Shown here one piece after another: positions 53,843 to 64,000 of a DNA stretch of 64,000 bases. This DNA is from Vicia villosa. Its lineage: Eukaryota; Streptophyta; Magnoliopsida; Fabales; Fabaceae. Location: contig NC_081185.1 in assembly GCF_029867415.1 (NCBI RefSeq), positions 76,233,553 through 76,297,552 of the forward strand, in the 5' to 3' direction. The position numbers were made by a program, and so were the translations under genes. Every line of letters begins with the position of its first letter. Positions within the stretch are counted from its first letter, which is position 1. The notes beneath the pieces are model-generated. The model worked only from the letters and a program-made list of their open reading frames with translations, was not told the DNA's origin and did no database searches.

Positions 53843-54942
53843 GTTAGGGAATGAAGCATACAACTGTGTTCCGTTCAGCTGCCTACTCACCATCAAGATT
53901 CAACACCTCAAAGACACCGATTAGTCCAATCACTTTCTTCCAACAAGTGAGGGATGAGATGCTCGAGGACAGATTGGCAATAGCAGAGTTGAAACTTGAC
54001 TGGATTGTTTTCACATAGCTATTTATCTTTATAAATATTTTCCAAAACTTTCTGACAGTTTCCTACTTCTAGGATTGTTGTCTCCCTGTGCTAACCAGCC
54101 TATCATGGCTCTTTTTCAAAAATCAATGCAGCTTAGGCTCAAAAATCACCATTTTCACTTTTTCTGTTTAAATACGTAAGCGTCCCAATGATAATTTTGA
54201 ATGAACATGTGCATTTGAATATGATTGATGTTTACCAGGAAAAACAGGAATAGCATTCAGGAAATGTCCTAATTATCTGGACATCATCCCATCAGAAGAA
54301 AATCCCCAAGAGAAATGCATTTCTCAGCAAATTCCTCAAAAAGATCTTCTCTTCAAAAGAAGTCTTATTCCCCAGCAGGGTTGTTCCAGATTACTATCTT
54401 CAGAAGGTGTGATCCCCGCACCCGGACTTGGTCAGATAGTGCATCGGAGGATTATGCATATTCCTCGTTCCCATTTGAAAGGGTATCAGAACTTCCAGCT
54501 ACCTTTCATTCCCAAGAGATATTCAAAGATCCTTCAACAGAGTACCAGGGTTCTCAAAGAATTTCCCCAGCCGAGGGTACTCAAACAAGACAAAAGATCA
54601 TCAACGATCACAATATAGTCATGTCCAGATGACTGGCGGAAATTTATTTTCCCAAATAGAAGCTCGACATCTCACATTCATACATCATACATCATACATC
54701 ATACATCATACATCATATATTCATACACAACATCACATGCATATTTCTCCGGGAATATCTCACATTACATGCATCATAAACATTGCATATCACTAACTTG
54801 ATTTTTCAGGTAGACGAATATCTTCAACAAAGATGTTCTCAATCACATGCAGTGTTCACCTGAATTCCATGAACGGTTCTCTCAGATATAATCAAGCCGA
54901 AGATTCATTCTGATCACTTACCAACTCAAAAATAGGCATCAC
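53843..54942 (+). other. Ogre B 3' UTR, first part
   Basis: Non-coding counterpart of 35091-36300. Near 54680-54725 it has a perfect CATCATA-type microsatellite not present in that form in Ogre A. Confidence 0.7.
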
Positions 54943-55230
54943 AGATCTAAAGTTGATACCTCAGACGGTTCCAGAACGATCTAACATTGCAGATCTAAAG
55001 CGATACCTCAGACGATTCCAGAACGATCTACTATCACAGATCTAAAGCGATACCTCGGACGGTTCCAGAACGATCTAGCATCAAAGATCTAAAAGCGATA
55101 CCTCAGACGGTTCACAAAGATCAACTTTCAAAATCTAAAGCGGAAAAACTTTGGGCAAGTTCCGTAACGATTATCCTCCTAGACTTAAAGCGGTAACCTT
55201 GGACGGTTCCGAAACAGTCAACACAAAGAC
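54943..55230 (+). repeat. Diverged 47-bp-type repeats in the Ogre B 3' UTR
   Basis: Four recognisable AGATCTAAAGCGATACCTC...GGTTCCAGAACG units, followed by two degenerate ones ending near GGTAACCTTGGACGGTTCC. Ogre A has a cleaner five-unit array. Confidence 0.82.
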
Positions 55231-55474
55231 TTTCAAATCCTTCATCAAGATATAATCAATGGATTCATTCTGATGAACAAACCATCAACACATTTACCAG
55301 GTGGCATCTGAAAGCCCATCTCAGGTAATGTTTCAATCTGCCAACAACATTTCGCAGACGACATTCAAATGCAACTTCCAACATCTCTTCTGATCAAGGT
55401 AAGTGCAAATTTTCAGGGCATCTAAATATTCAATCATCTTCTACCTTCAGATTTCAGACAATCTCTTCAGGTTT

Positions 55475-55496
55475 AAGAAGATTGAATAGGGGCAAC
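55475..55496 (+). other. Ogre B polypurine tract
   Basis: AAGAAGATTGAATAGGGGCAAC, identical to Ogre A, next to the LTR start. Confidence 0.85.
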
Positions 55497-56033
55497 TGTT
55501 ATACCCCAAAATTTGCCCGCATTATTTTTCAAGAAAACTCCAATCTGAAAATTAAAAGTCTCATATAATCATGGATTTTTATTTCAACAAAGATCCTGAT
55601 ATATGAAATACTTAGTTTTTAGAATTTTTTCTTATACAGTAATTTGGCTTGCAGTTGAATTTATTCTTACGCAAACGCCAAATGCTGTTTATTACTTCAC
55701 ACATGCTATTTATTTATTTACAGATAAATAGTACTGACACAATTGGTACAGAGTTAAATCTTTTTGCAGGCGCAAAATCAGGAAACTCAGACTGTACTGG
55801 TAACAAGTAGATTATTATTATCTTTTGTTTCCCACTAATTTTAGTACTATATTCCATTATTTTCAAAAATCTTTTCAAATCTCTTTTTCAAAAATCAAAT
55901 CCTAACTTTATTCTCCACATCTCTCTTTTTCCCAACACTATCATACACTTTCTTTCAAATCTTACTTCCACTCAAATTTTCCTTTTGTACGGAATCACAT
56001 CATTCCCCAACGTCTCTATCCTTCTTTCCATTC

Positions 56034-56041
56034 TATAAATA
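56034..56041 (+). promoter_or_regulatory. TATA box upstream of the microprotein ORF (Ogre B)
   Basis: TATAAATA, 101 bases before the ORF, with no ATG between. Conserved with 37310-37317. Confidence 0.6.
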
Positions 56042-56134
56042 CCTCTCATTTTCTTCCATAAAATCTCACATCAAATTCTAATTCATCTCTCAAATTTCCA
56101 CTTCATAATCCATCCTTTCTTCTTCCCCGACAAA

Positions 56135-56302
56135 ATGGCAAAGCGGTGGGAAACGTGTTTTCTTATGGTCATCACCATTGCTACGGTGATCATGTCTTTC
56201 TTCTGTCTACATAGCCCGGAACACTGTGGACCTGGGATGCTTATGCTCCCAATCATCTACATGTTACTATTTGTAGCATGGGTTATCAATCGTCATTCTT
56301 AA
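56135..56302 (+). CDS. Conserved 55-residue two-helix membrane microprotein (Ogre B copy)
   Basis: Same length, start and stop as 37410-37577, with ATG context CAAAATGGCA. Peptide: MAKRWET start, first hydrophobic helix (about residues 8-25), turn HSPEHCGP, second helix (about residues 35-51), tail NRHS. Residues 37-55 are identical to Ogre A except I47V, despite four silent codon changes there. No homologue known to me. It lies 638 bp into the LTR, upstream of the second TATA box. It could be translated from an RNA started at 56034 or could be the first ORF of the genomic RNA leader; which one is not decided by the sequence. Confidence 0.72.
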   Translation: MAKRWETCFLMVITIATVIMSFFCLHSPEHCGPGMLMLPIIYMLLFVAWVINRHS

Positions 56303-57917
56303 AATTTGCCGTATTTCTTATTTCTTAAATGTACCGTTTATTCGTCGTACTGTTCAATATAGTATGTAATATTTGTACTGTCAGTATTAAATATTGTACT
56401 ACTTGTCATAATATTGCTTAATTACTCAGATAATATTTTATGTGTTTTCTGCCAGTCAAATATTCATTTTTCTGTGCATTAAATGATTTTCAGGGTTATT
56501 ATCGGTAATTTTGCCCGCATACAATAAATATTAGTTATTTATTATGTCTGTGTTTTTTTAACAAGTCATGTAAATAAACTTTCATTTCTCACATAAAACA
56601 AAAACAAAAACAACAAAAAAAGAAAATTAACTTTGACTGTTGATTTTTCACTCTAACTGCTACGTCAATACCTGAACAGTCGGTTGATAGCCAAACTGCT
56701 GGCAGTACAATTCTCAGTGTTTTGTACCATCAATCAAATCAATCTTTAACAATTCAAAATTCCAAGATTTTTGTTCTAGAAGTCTTCTGAATATCACGCG
56801 ATTAGCAGAGACTCAACACTGCACAAAAATCAGGTACGCTTAACTGTCTCCTACATAAACAGTCCCTGACTAGGGTTTTCTTGTTTTTACAGGAGAAACA
56901 AGTTTTTGAGAGCTCAAATGGATTTCATGCAAATCCATATATCTCAAAGTACCATCATACAAATTTTCAAACTTCAATTCACTCAGACGCACCGTCAGCA
57001 GCTCAAACAGTCAACAGACGACCCGTTTGACCAAAAAAGTCAACAGACAGTCAAAAATGAAATTTTTTGTCAAAGTCCATATTTTGTCAAAAGATTCATC
57101 ATTTGATCATTGGATGATCATAATTCATCAAGGAAAGATAAAAAATCAACAAAACCCTAAGATTCAAAATTAGGGTTTTTGCCTGAAAAGTCAACTCAAC
57201 TTTGACTGATCATAACTCTCTCATCCTTCATCCAAAAAATTCAAACCAAAGATTATTTTGAATGAAATTCAATTATCTTTCAAATGCCATTGATCCCATG
57301 GTCATTGGATTCACCATTTGAAAAATATGATCAAAGACATTACAGGTCATTTTCAAAGTCAACAAAAAGACACTTTTTTCAAAAGGACACACAAGGAGCT
57401 TCAAAAATCATTTTGACATGAGACCAAAAGCATTGGTTAGAGGACTCTTTGAGGTTTCCAAAAAGTGCAAGATCTCCTTCATATGACAAAAATTGAGGGA
57501 TTTACACCTTGTTGAAGTTGGCTAAATTTTGGGAAAATGCATGAAACCAACATTGCTCAAAAATGTATTTTTTCCAAATGGGGCCAAGTTTTCATGGTTC
57601 AAACATGTTTGCCATGATATTATGGGCCTCCCACGACCAAGACAAGGCCCACACCATTTTTATCCATTTTTTTTGCTTAATTTTATCTTATTTTAAGATT
57701 AAATTAAAAGGAAAAAGAATGGATAAAGGATAGCTTACAATCTAAGCATGACTCACCCAAGGAACCTTCATTTTTCTGCAGAGAATTGAAGAGCAAGGCA
57801 AGTGCATTGAAGAGAAGAAGACTTGGTCAAGTTTTCAAAGATTTTTAATATTTAAAAATCAAAGTTTCAACAAAGCTCATCAATGCTTTTAGCTTAGTTT
57901 TTAAGCAGCCCTTGGCT

Positions 57918-57925
57918 TATAAATA
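57918..57925 (+). promoter_or_regulatory. Second TATA box in the Ogre B LTR
   Basis: TATAAATA followed by GGCTAGCATACTTCAATG. Aligned with 39197-39204. Confidence 0.5.
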
Positions 57926-60119
57926 GGCTAGCATACTTCAATGTAATAAGGACACACGAAATAGAGCAAAGATATAGCAAGAACACACTTCATATTTCAA
58001 AAAATAATCAAAGAAACTTCAAAATTCGTATTTAAATTTGCAGCTAGTTTCAAAGCAAACTAAGTCCATAAATCACTTCCTGGAACTTATTTGAGTAAGT
58101 TCAAATCCATAACCAAGTTCATAGAGGCCTGAAACTCGAGTTCTCTCACTCTCCGATTTGGTAAACTTTCATTGATTTCAAATTCAAATTTCATGCGTTG
58201 TTAACATGTCTCACGGTTATGGTTGAGCTTATACTGATCATTAGATCAGGTTTGAACCCTAGCATGAGAGTTCTAACGTCCTGAACATGGGTTGCCATTG
58301 TCAACCGTGAGTTTATGTTTCTCTTCGAATCTCTTAACACAAGCATTTTCAGTCCAAACTAACCTCACCATTGGATTCCCAGGCCTCGATTTAGGGGGGT
58401 AGGGTCTTCATTTGGTGTTTAAACTAACTATTTTGCAGGTTTTGAAAACCACCTCGCCGGAGAAGACAACCGGAAAACACTGTTCCGGTGGTCAGCAAGG
58501 CTAGGGCATGGTTGACTGCACGCGTGGCTCCTTCCCTCGCTCCTATTGGCTGGTCAATAAGTCTGTGGCATGCGTGGCAAAACGTTATAACCTGATTGGT
58601 TCTGGTTTAAAACGTGGACCCCACATAACTTAAAATCAGAAAAATAAAAGAAACAAGTGGATTGGGCCTGTACGTATTGATATTCACACCCCTGGTTTCT
58701 GGCCCAAAGGCATCTCTTGAACTAAACATAGTTCTTTTCCAGATTTGCTTAACACACCCCCTGCAGGTTTTAATTAATAAATCTCTATATTTTGCATTTT
58801 AATTAAAATCAACCAATCATAAAACACCAAAAATATTTTATTTTTAGTTTTAATCTGATAAAATATTTATTTATTTTTAGGCATAAAAATATTAATATTT
58901 TATTTAAATTAAGGCTATTTTAAATAATTAATTGGTATATGTTTATATATTTGCTTCTTAATTATTCTAACCAATCAAAAAAAATCATAAAAAAAATTGT
59001 TCTTTGTGTTAAATATTGTTTATATATTATAAACTAATTTTGTACATATTTTGCATAATTTTCTCTTTAAGTTTTAATTATTTGTATAATTATGTTTTAA
59101 TTAACTTAAATCAATTTCAAATCAATTTCAAAAATTCCAAAAAAATTAGTTTTGTTTTAAAATTAATTGACACATATTTTGTACATATTTTAAACTTAAT
59201 TTCTAGGTTTAAATATATTTTCATCTTTTTTCTTCATTTTAATTTAATTAATCATGCATTAATTATAATTAAAATCAAATCATAAAAAAAATCCAAAAAC
59301 ATGCCTTTTATTTTCTTGCAATTTAAATGCCTAGATAAATGTATAGGATGTCAAATTCATGTAAATAGGCTAGTTTACATTTCCTGCACAATCGATGTAA
59401 TAGCGTAGATTTACTTTCCGCACTTTACATTTCTGCATTTTAATTTCCCGCACATATAAACTGCGTGTATGTCAAAGATAAAATTGAACCGTTAGATCAC
59501 TAACTTCAAAGATAAAATATCTGAATACAATCACAATCACACTTGCACCTCTTAAGGTAATCCCTTCTCATTCTTTTCAAAATCAAAGTCAAAATTCTAC
59601 TGTTTCGAGTACAAAATCGAACCTTTTGTTTGTATCCGGTGAAAGGATAGATTTTTAAAGGAAATAGGATAAAGACCTTACAACTCAGGGTAGACCTCGT
59701 AGTTTGCTTTCTCAAATCAAAACAAACAAAATTCTCATATACTGTTGTTTTTCAAAACAAAACTTTCCAAAAAGACAATACTTTGTATACATCCAAACAC
59801 GGATTATTACAAAGTTAACGTTCTTTTCAAAACATCTTTCGAAAGATAAACAAGCATTTTGTATACATCCACACACGGATCATTACAAAATTCAATTTAC
59901 AAAGGTATTTGAAACCACATATGAGCATTCTAAAGCAATTGAAAAGTGATCGAAAAACAAGTGAGCTAAGCAAACTTAAGAGCCCATGGATAACCATGGA
60001 TACAAAGGGTGCTAACACCTTCCCTTTGTATAACCTACCCCCTTACCCAGAATTTCTTAAAGGTCTTTTTTCTGTTTCTTTTATAAACCTTTCCTTAATT
60101 GGATAAAATAAAAGGTCGG

Positions 60120-60130
60120 TGGCGACTCTG
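60120..60130 (+). other. PBS-like 11-mer in the Ogre B LTR
   Basis: TGGCGACTCTG, 100 bases before the LTR end. Confidence 0.65.
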
Positions 60131-60230
60131 TGAATTTTCAAAATGCGAAAGCATCAAGCGATAAAAAAGAGTCAGTTCACGTATCTCTCCAGAACAGAGG
60201 TATGGCCCGAGATAAAAACGGAGGTCCACA

Positions 60231-61117
60231 TCTACAATGGGGTCTATGCTGACGTCATGCTAAAGTTTACCCAAGCCGTGCCTTGCTTTCCATACATCAA
60301 CCAGCTGCAGCTTCAAACCGACGAAGCCGACAACCACCAAACCTTGCGATTCGCAACAACATATCAAAACCGGTACTATAGGAAAAGAATTCGGGAAGAG
60401 ATTTTTATACAGAGAAAACAAGTAGAAAAGAAAGGAAGAATACGTAACAAAATGGGGAATTCACCAATAACCAAATCGTAACAAACTTTCTCTCCAAGAT
60501 TCAATCTCCATAACTCTTCTTCAATCGACGATTCTTCACCATCGAATCATAATTTGAATCTTGGATCTTCTCGATCCTTCAACAAGAACCTCCAACAACC
60601 ACTAATTCAACCTTCATCTTTCTCTTCAATTCACACGAAAATCATCATCAATATACAATCGACCTTCAACTCATCTCTTCATTTCTGGATCCTCAAAAGC
60701 CGTAATCGCTCTATCCTCATCCAGTCACTCACCTATATGCAGTAGAAAATCACCAGAAAACTCACTTATAAAATCTTGAATCATCACGAATTCATCTTCA
60801 ATCATCGCATCTTCATCATCAATCTTCTTCATAACAATATCATCATCAACTCTCTTCGATCTTTCTGAGTTTATTTCTCAAAGCATCCTCGAATTTGCAC
60901 CTCTAACTACGATTCAATATCATAACACATTTATCATCAACAAAAACGCTGCACAAAATGCAAAATACGCAAGGGAAAGGATGAAGAAACCAGAAGGAAG
61001 CACCTGAGTTTTCGAGTCATTTCGTGGATATTCTTTCATCATCTTTATCGGTGAGGCGATCTCTGTCCGACATGCTTATTGCCCTAGGCAAGCGCTCTCA
61101 TTGTTTGTTCGAAATTC
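60231..61117 (+). other. Flank of Ogre B: pyrimidine-rich, ATG-poor DNA, possibly the end of another LTR
   Basis: No protein family is recognised. The stretch 60480-60730 is rich in CTTC/CATC words without ATG, similar in character to the section after the TATA box in the LARD LTR. It ends before CTGGCGACCATTAGGGACA (61118-61136), whose first bases resemble Ogre-type PBSs. That this is an LTR/PBS border is a weak inference. Confidence 0.3.
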
Positions 61118-63735
61118 CTGGCGACCATTAGGGACATCCTGTGTGTGTTTAGGATTCCTACCTGTGAGATTTGGGATGGGACATGAAACCTTGGCTCCTA
61201 CCTACAGATTCTTCTTCAGATTTGAGGTTGGACCTTTATTTGGTTTATTCTTATCGTGCCCGATATTTTGGTATTCTGAAACAACGTCGGACCTTTGATC
61301 CTATTACTTTTGGTTCTATTCAAACGTGGTACAACAGGAGTGGTTCTATCGGCGATTAGTTGGTTCTTATTATTCTGAAACTACGCCGAACCTTTGAACA
61401 TGTGCGGTATGATTTTACGGTAGTACAACTATATTCAGTATTATGGAGACATTGGTTCCTTTCATTTTGCATAATTGCATATTTACTTTTGAAAAATGAT
61501 GTACAAAAAATAACAACATACATGTTCTTTCCATTTCCAAGGAATCATATCTTTAAGCCTCGTATCGAGCTTTTCCATCTCTTGCTAGATAAAAAAATCA
61601 AAAACACGAGAATTCCTTGGAAATTTAATGAACATGGCTTTGCATTCATATCATGCATCCCATACATCTTATGTATAACAAGTGTTCAGGATTGAGGATC
61701 TCTTATTCAGACTTGGCACTCTCTCCAGACTCGCAAACTTAACTTGTTACTATTGTGTGCTCAAAGTTTGGCCATGGAACAACTTTGTGGGGATTTTACC
61801 AAGAAGAAAGCTCAGTTGGGGTTGTTTATGAAGACATCCAAGTTGTAACCCATGCTCAAGGATTCTTAGGAAGAAAAAAACTCACAGAGCACATTGTGGA
61901 TCTCTTCCATAATTTTGTGGTTTCTGAAGCTCCAAGTCAACGACTAATCTCCTTTTCTCCCGTGAATTCAAAGGGTATGTTCTTAGCAACAACAAAAGAG
62001 GACCGAAAGACAAATCTATCTTATTCTCATCTCTTATTCTCATTTGCTTCCATGCTTGCTTTATTTGCAACTGGTTAAGCTTCTACTGTGTTGATGTTTA
62101 CAAATTCTCTGCTTGATAAAGATAACACTAGGTGCGAGTTCTTGTCTGGGGCACCTGGTCGTGATGTTAGGATCTGCAAGTCTTTGAAGTTGCTTGGGGC
62201 TCCCGAACGAGGGATAAGCAAGACACAGTCTATCTTGAGCATTACACTGTTTGGATTGCTCGAATCCCTAAGACACTGACAGGCTCCTGTGTGACTTCGT
62301 CAGAATCTTCTGCCAGACAATGATCAAAAGTTTTCTGCAGAGACACCTTTCATTCTCAAGGTTCTGCTTCACATCCTAAGTCACCTCTTCCCGGAGTTTC
62401 CCGTTCAGTAGTCATCGCTTGTCAACAGAGATATAAAGAGTATTGGAAACAAGCCGATGTAATCCTAATGTCTGGTTTTCAGTTGCTTCCATGCTTGTTG
62501 GAATTTCGGTTGTTTAAGATTCGTGCTTTGGGTCTTCATCACCATAGACTGCTCTCCTGGTTTCAATGACAATACTAGGTGTTTTCCATTTTAGGGCACC
62601 TAATCATAATGCCAAGCCTTACAAGGTGTTAAGGTTCAAAGAGTCCAGGACTTGCTCGATGCAAGGGTGTTAGAGTTTATTCATAATGGTTCCTATTGGT
62701 CAATCCCATTTCATCTACCGCAAGTAGAATGTTTGGTTCTTCCTCGAGGAGTAACTCATGAGAATCACTTGCAACCTATACTGCCAGAGGCTTCCTTCCC
62801 AACAGTCGTTGTATGTTCTAAGTAATGTCTTTGATGGCCAAGTACAGATGTTATTGTTGTTCGCCGATAACAATACAAAGTTTCTTCCATTCATGATGGT
62901 GATTTGTGTTTCAGCTGCTATATTTGGGGCTCCTGACCGAGGGATAAGCAAGACGCCTAGTATCTTGAGTTTGTGCACCACTTGCATCACTCAAATCCCT
63001 AAAGCTGAGCACTTACAACTTCTGTATGACCTCACCAATTTTTTTTCTGGGAAGTAATATAAAGTGTTCTGCAGGAATATATGCTAGTGTTTGGTGAATT
63101 TTCCACTCTAGGGCACTTGGTTATCCGAGTGAAGGCCGTCAGACATTCAAAGACAAGGCACAAGACCTGATTGACACCAAGGCTATCACATGCACTCTTG
63201 AGGGCCAGAATTGAAGTTCTCCTTTGACTCAGTGGATCTTCTGAAGCCATAGGTCCATACGGAGAAAGTCTCCTCAACATTGATAATTCTTAAATCATCA
63301 TGCATGTTCATGTTTAAGCTTTCTTGTTTTGTTTAAATACCATTGTATGCAAAGCTTGTTTGTTTTTGAACTATAACAATAAGGCATTGGATATGTTTGT
63401 CTTGAAAAAATCCGTTTGCTTTTACTCTTATATGTTTTCTATGCTTTTTGTGATACTTAACTCTTGTTAATAAAACATGATTACTCTGTAGGGAGGATGA
63501 TGAACATAATACCAAGAACTTCAAATGGTATGCTTTTGAATAAACCCCTGTTGATGATGTACAAACATTGTTTCAAATTCCCAAACCAGAGATATAAGGG
63601 AGATAGACCCTCGTTAACCCCTTTGAGCCTTGAAGTAGGAGTTTCTTTTCTGTTCAGAAAAAACCCTCACATTTAACCCAGGGGCAGGATAGTGTTCAGT
63701 TAACCTGATCGAGTGTTCAAAGTTCATCAGGAGTA
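61118..63735 (+). other. Non-coding region with diverged internal repeats
   Basis: A 33-bp block TATTCTGAAACAACGTCGGA... at 61270 recurs at 61372. A block TTGGGGCTCC..GAACGAGGGATAAGCAAGAC at about 62194 recurs at 62923. ACTAGGTG...GGGCACCT-like blocks occur near 62129, 62574 and 63082. The open frames at 61360, 61755 and 62758 (99-111 codons) have no recognisable motif and overlap these repeats, so I call no gene. Confidence 0.4.
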
Positions 63736-63955
63736 CACATTTAAGGATACAATAATGGTTATCCTTCAGAAGGTTGGGGAAATTCGAAACCACAATGGTT
63801 AACCTTCACATGTTCATAGTAGCGATACAACAATGGCTATCCCTCACATCAGAAGGTCGAGACCGACAGCAAAACCGCGATGGTTATCCCTCACATCAGG
63901 AGGTCAAAGGATGATAATACCACAATGGTAATTCTTCATCAATCAAGAACTCAGG
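63736..63955 (+). repeat. Degenerate 38-47-bp tandem repeats
   Basis: About five units built on ACAATGGTTATCCCTCACAT...AGAAGGTC, with the AATGG core at 63754, 63794, 63832, 63879 (GATGG) and 63924. The style is like the 3' UTR arrays of Ogre-type elements. The array may continue past the window. Confidence 0.7.
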
Positions 63956-64000
63956 TAGTCACAATCACTTCAAACAAATCAGAGGCAGTGTGAGATCACG

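Larger units (their letters stand above)
47037..60230 (+). mobile_element. Ogre B: Tat/Ogre LTR retrotransposon, 5' part cut off inside gag
   Basis: Enters in frame in gag (TDLILTGERVESG) at the end of the Asp-PBS element and continues through pro, intron, pol, 3' UTR, PPT and complete 3' LTR. It is close to Ogre A through the coding region. Its 5' LTR, ORF1 and the first part of gag (about 290 residues counted from the Ogre A start at 27462) must lie left of the nested insertions. The bases after the LTR, TCTAC (60231-60235), are the expected right target site. Confidence 0.93.
55497..60230 (+). repeat. Ogre B 3' LTR (complete, 4,734 bp)
   Basis: Starts TGTTATACCCCAAAATTTGC and ends GGAGGTCCACA. 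Same plan as the Ogre A LTR: TATA at 56034, membrane-peptide ORF at 56135, AATAAA-type signal near 56574, second TATA at 57918, AT-rich part at 58780-59330, PBS-like 11-mer at 60120. The central 1.5 kb (about 57700-58800) is much more diverged from Ogre A than the ends. Confidence 0.92.

Noticed and set aside
61755..62078. 107-codon frame, and others at 61360 and 62758
   Set aside because: No motif, no conserved copy to compare, and they overlap diverged repeats.

Overview
The window is retrotransposon DNA from a large plant nuclear genome, most likely a legume of the Pisum/Vicia/Lens group. It holds Ogre-type (Tat lineage, Ty3/gypsy) elements with LTRs near 4.7 kb, a tRNA-Arg type primer site, an extra ORF before gag, a pro-pol intron and two RNase H domains. 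I see no convincing host gene, no tRNA or rRNA gene, and no CRISPR array.

Layout. (1) 1-268: start of a Sirevirus-type LTR on the minus strand. (2) 454-22067: three LTRs alternating with two internal domains of a large non-coding LTR element (LARD-like, minus strand, period about 9.11 kb). It carries a tRNA-Arg-like PBS, an Ogre-like PPT, a minisatellite of small stem-loops near its 3' end, and a 457-bp hAT MITE. (3) 22068-22167: a 100-N gap that must hide at least 2.8 kb if both neighbouring LTRs continue. (4) 22168-41563: Ogre A, with a broken ORF1, intact gag-pro, an in-frame intron, an intact RT-RNaseH-aRNaseH-integrase frame and a complete 3' LTR. (5) 41564-44953: 3' part of a Sirevirus into which Ogre A inserted. 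(6) 44954-47036: 5' LTR and leader of a minus-strand element with a perfect tRNA-Asp PBS (Athila-type), into which the Sirevirus inserted. (7) 47037-60230: Ogre B, from mid-gag to a complete 3' LTR, interrupted in gag by the Asp-PBS element. (8) 60231-64000: non-coding repeat-rich DNA, probably another LTR element that received Ogre B. The nesting order is therefore Ogre A in Sirevirus in Asp-PBS element in Ogre B in an unidentified host sequence.

How the Ogre parts work. The gag-pro stop codon lies inside the splice donor. Unspliced RNA would give Gag-Pro, and spliced RNA one Gag-Pro-Pol polyprotein; for Ogre A the joined length is an exact multiple of three. The LARD copies share PPT, LTR tips and primer type with Ogre but encode nothing recognisable, so they may use Ogre enzymes in trans.

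The best candidates for undescribed biology are: (a) a 55-codon ORF for a two-helix membrane microprotein inside the Ogre LTRs (37410-37577, 56135-56302), preceded by a TATA box and conserved as protein between Ogre A and B; (b) three tandem GNRA-capped stem-loops just after the Ogre pol stop, with unrelated but self-complementary stems and pair-preserving changes between A and B; (c) about 38 small stem-loops with compensatory changes near the 3' end of the LARD.
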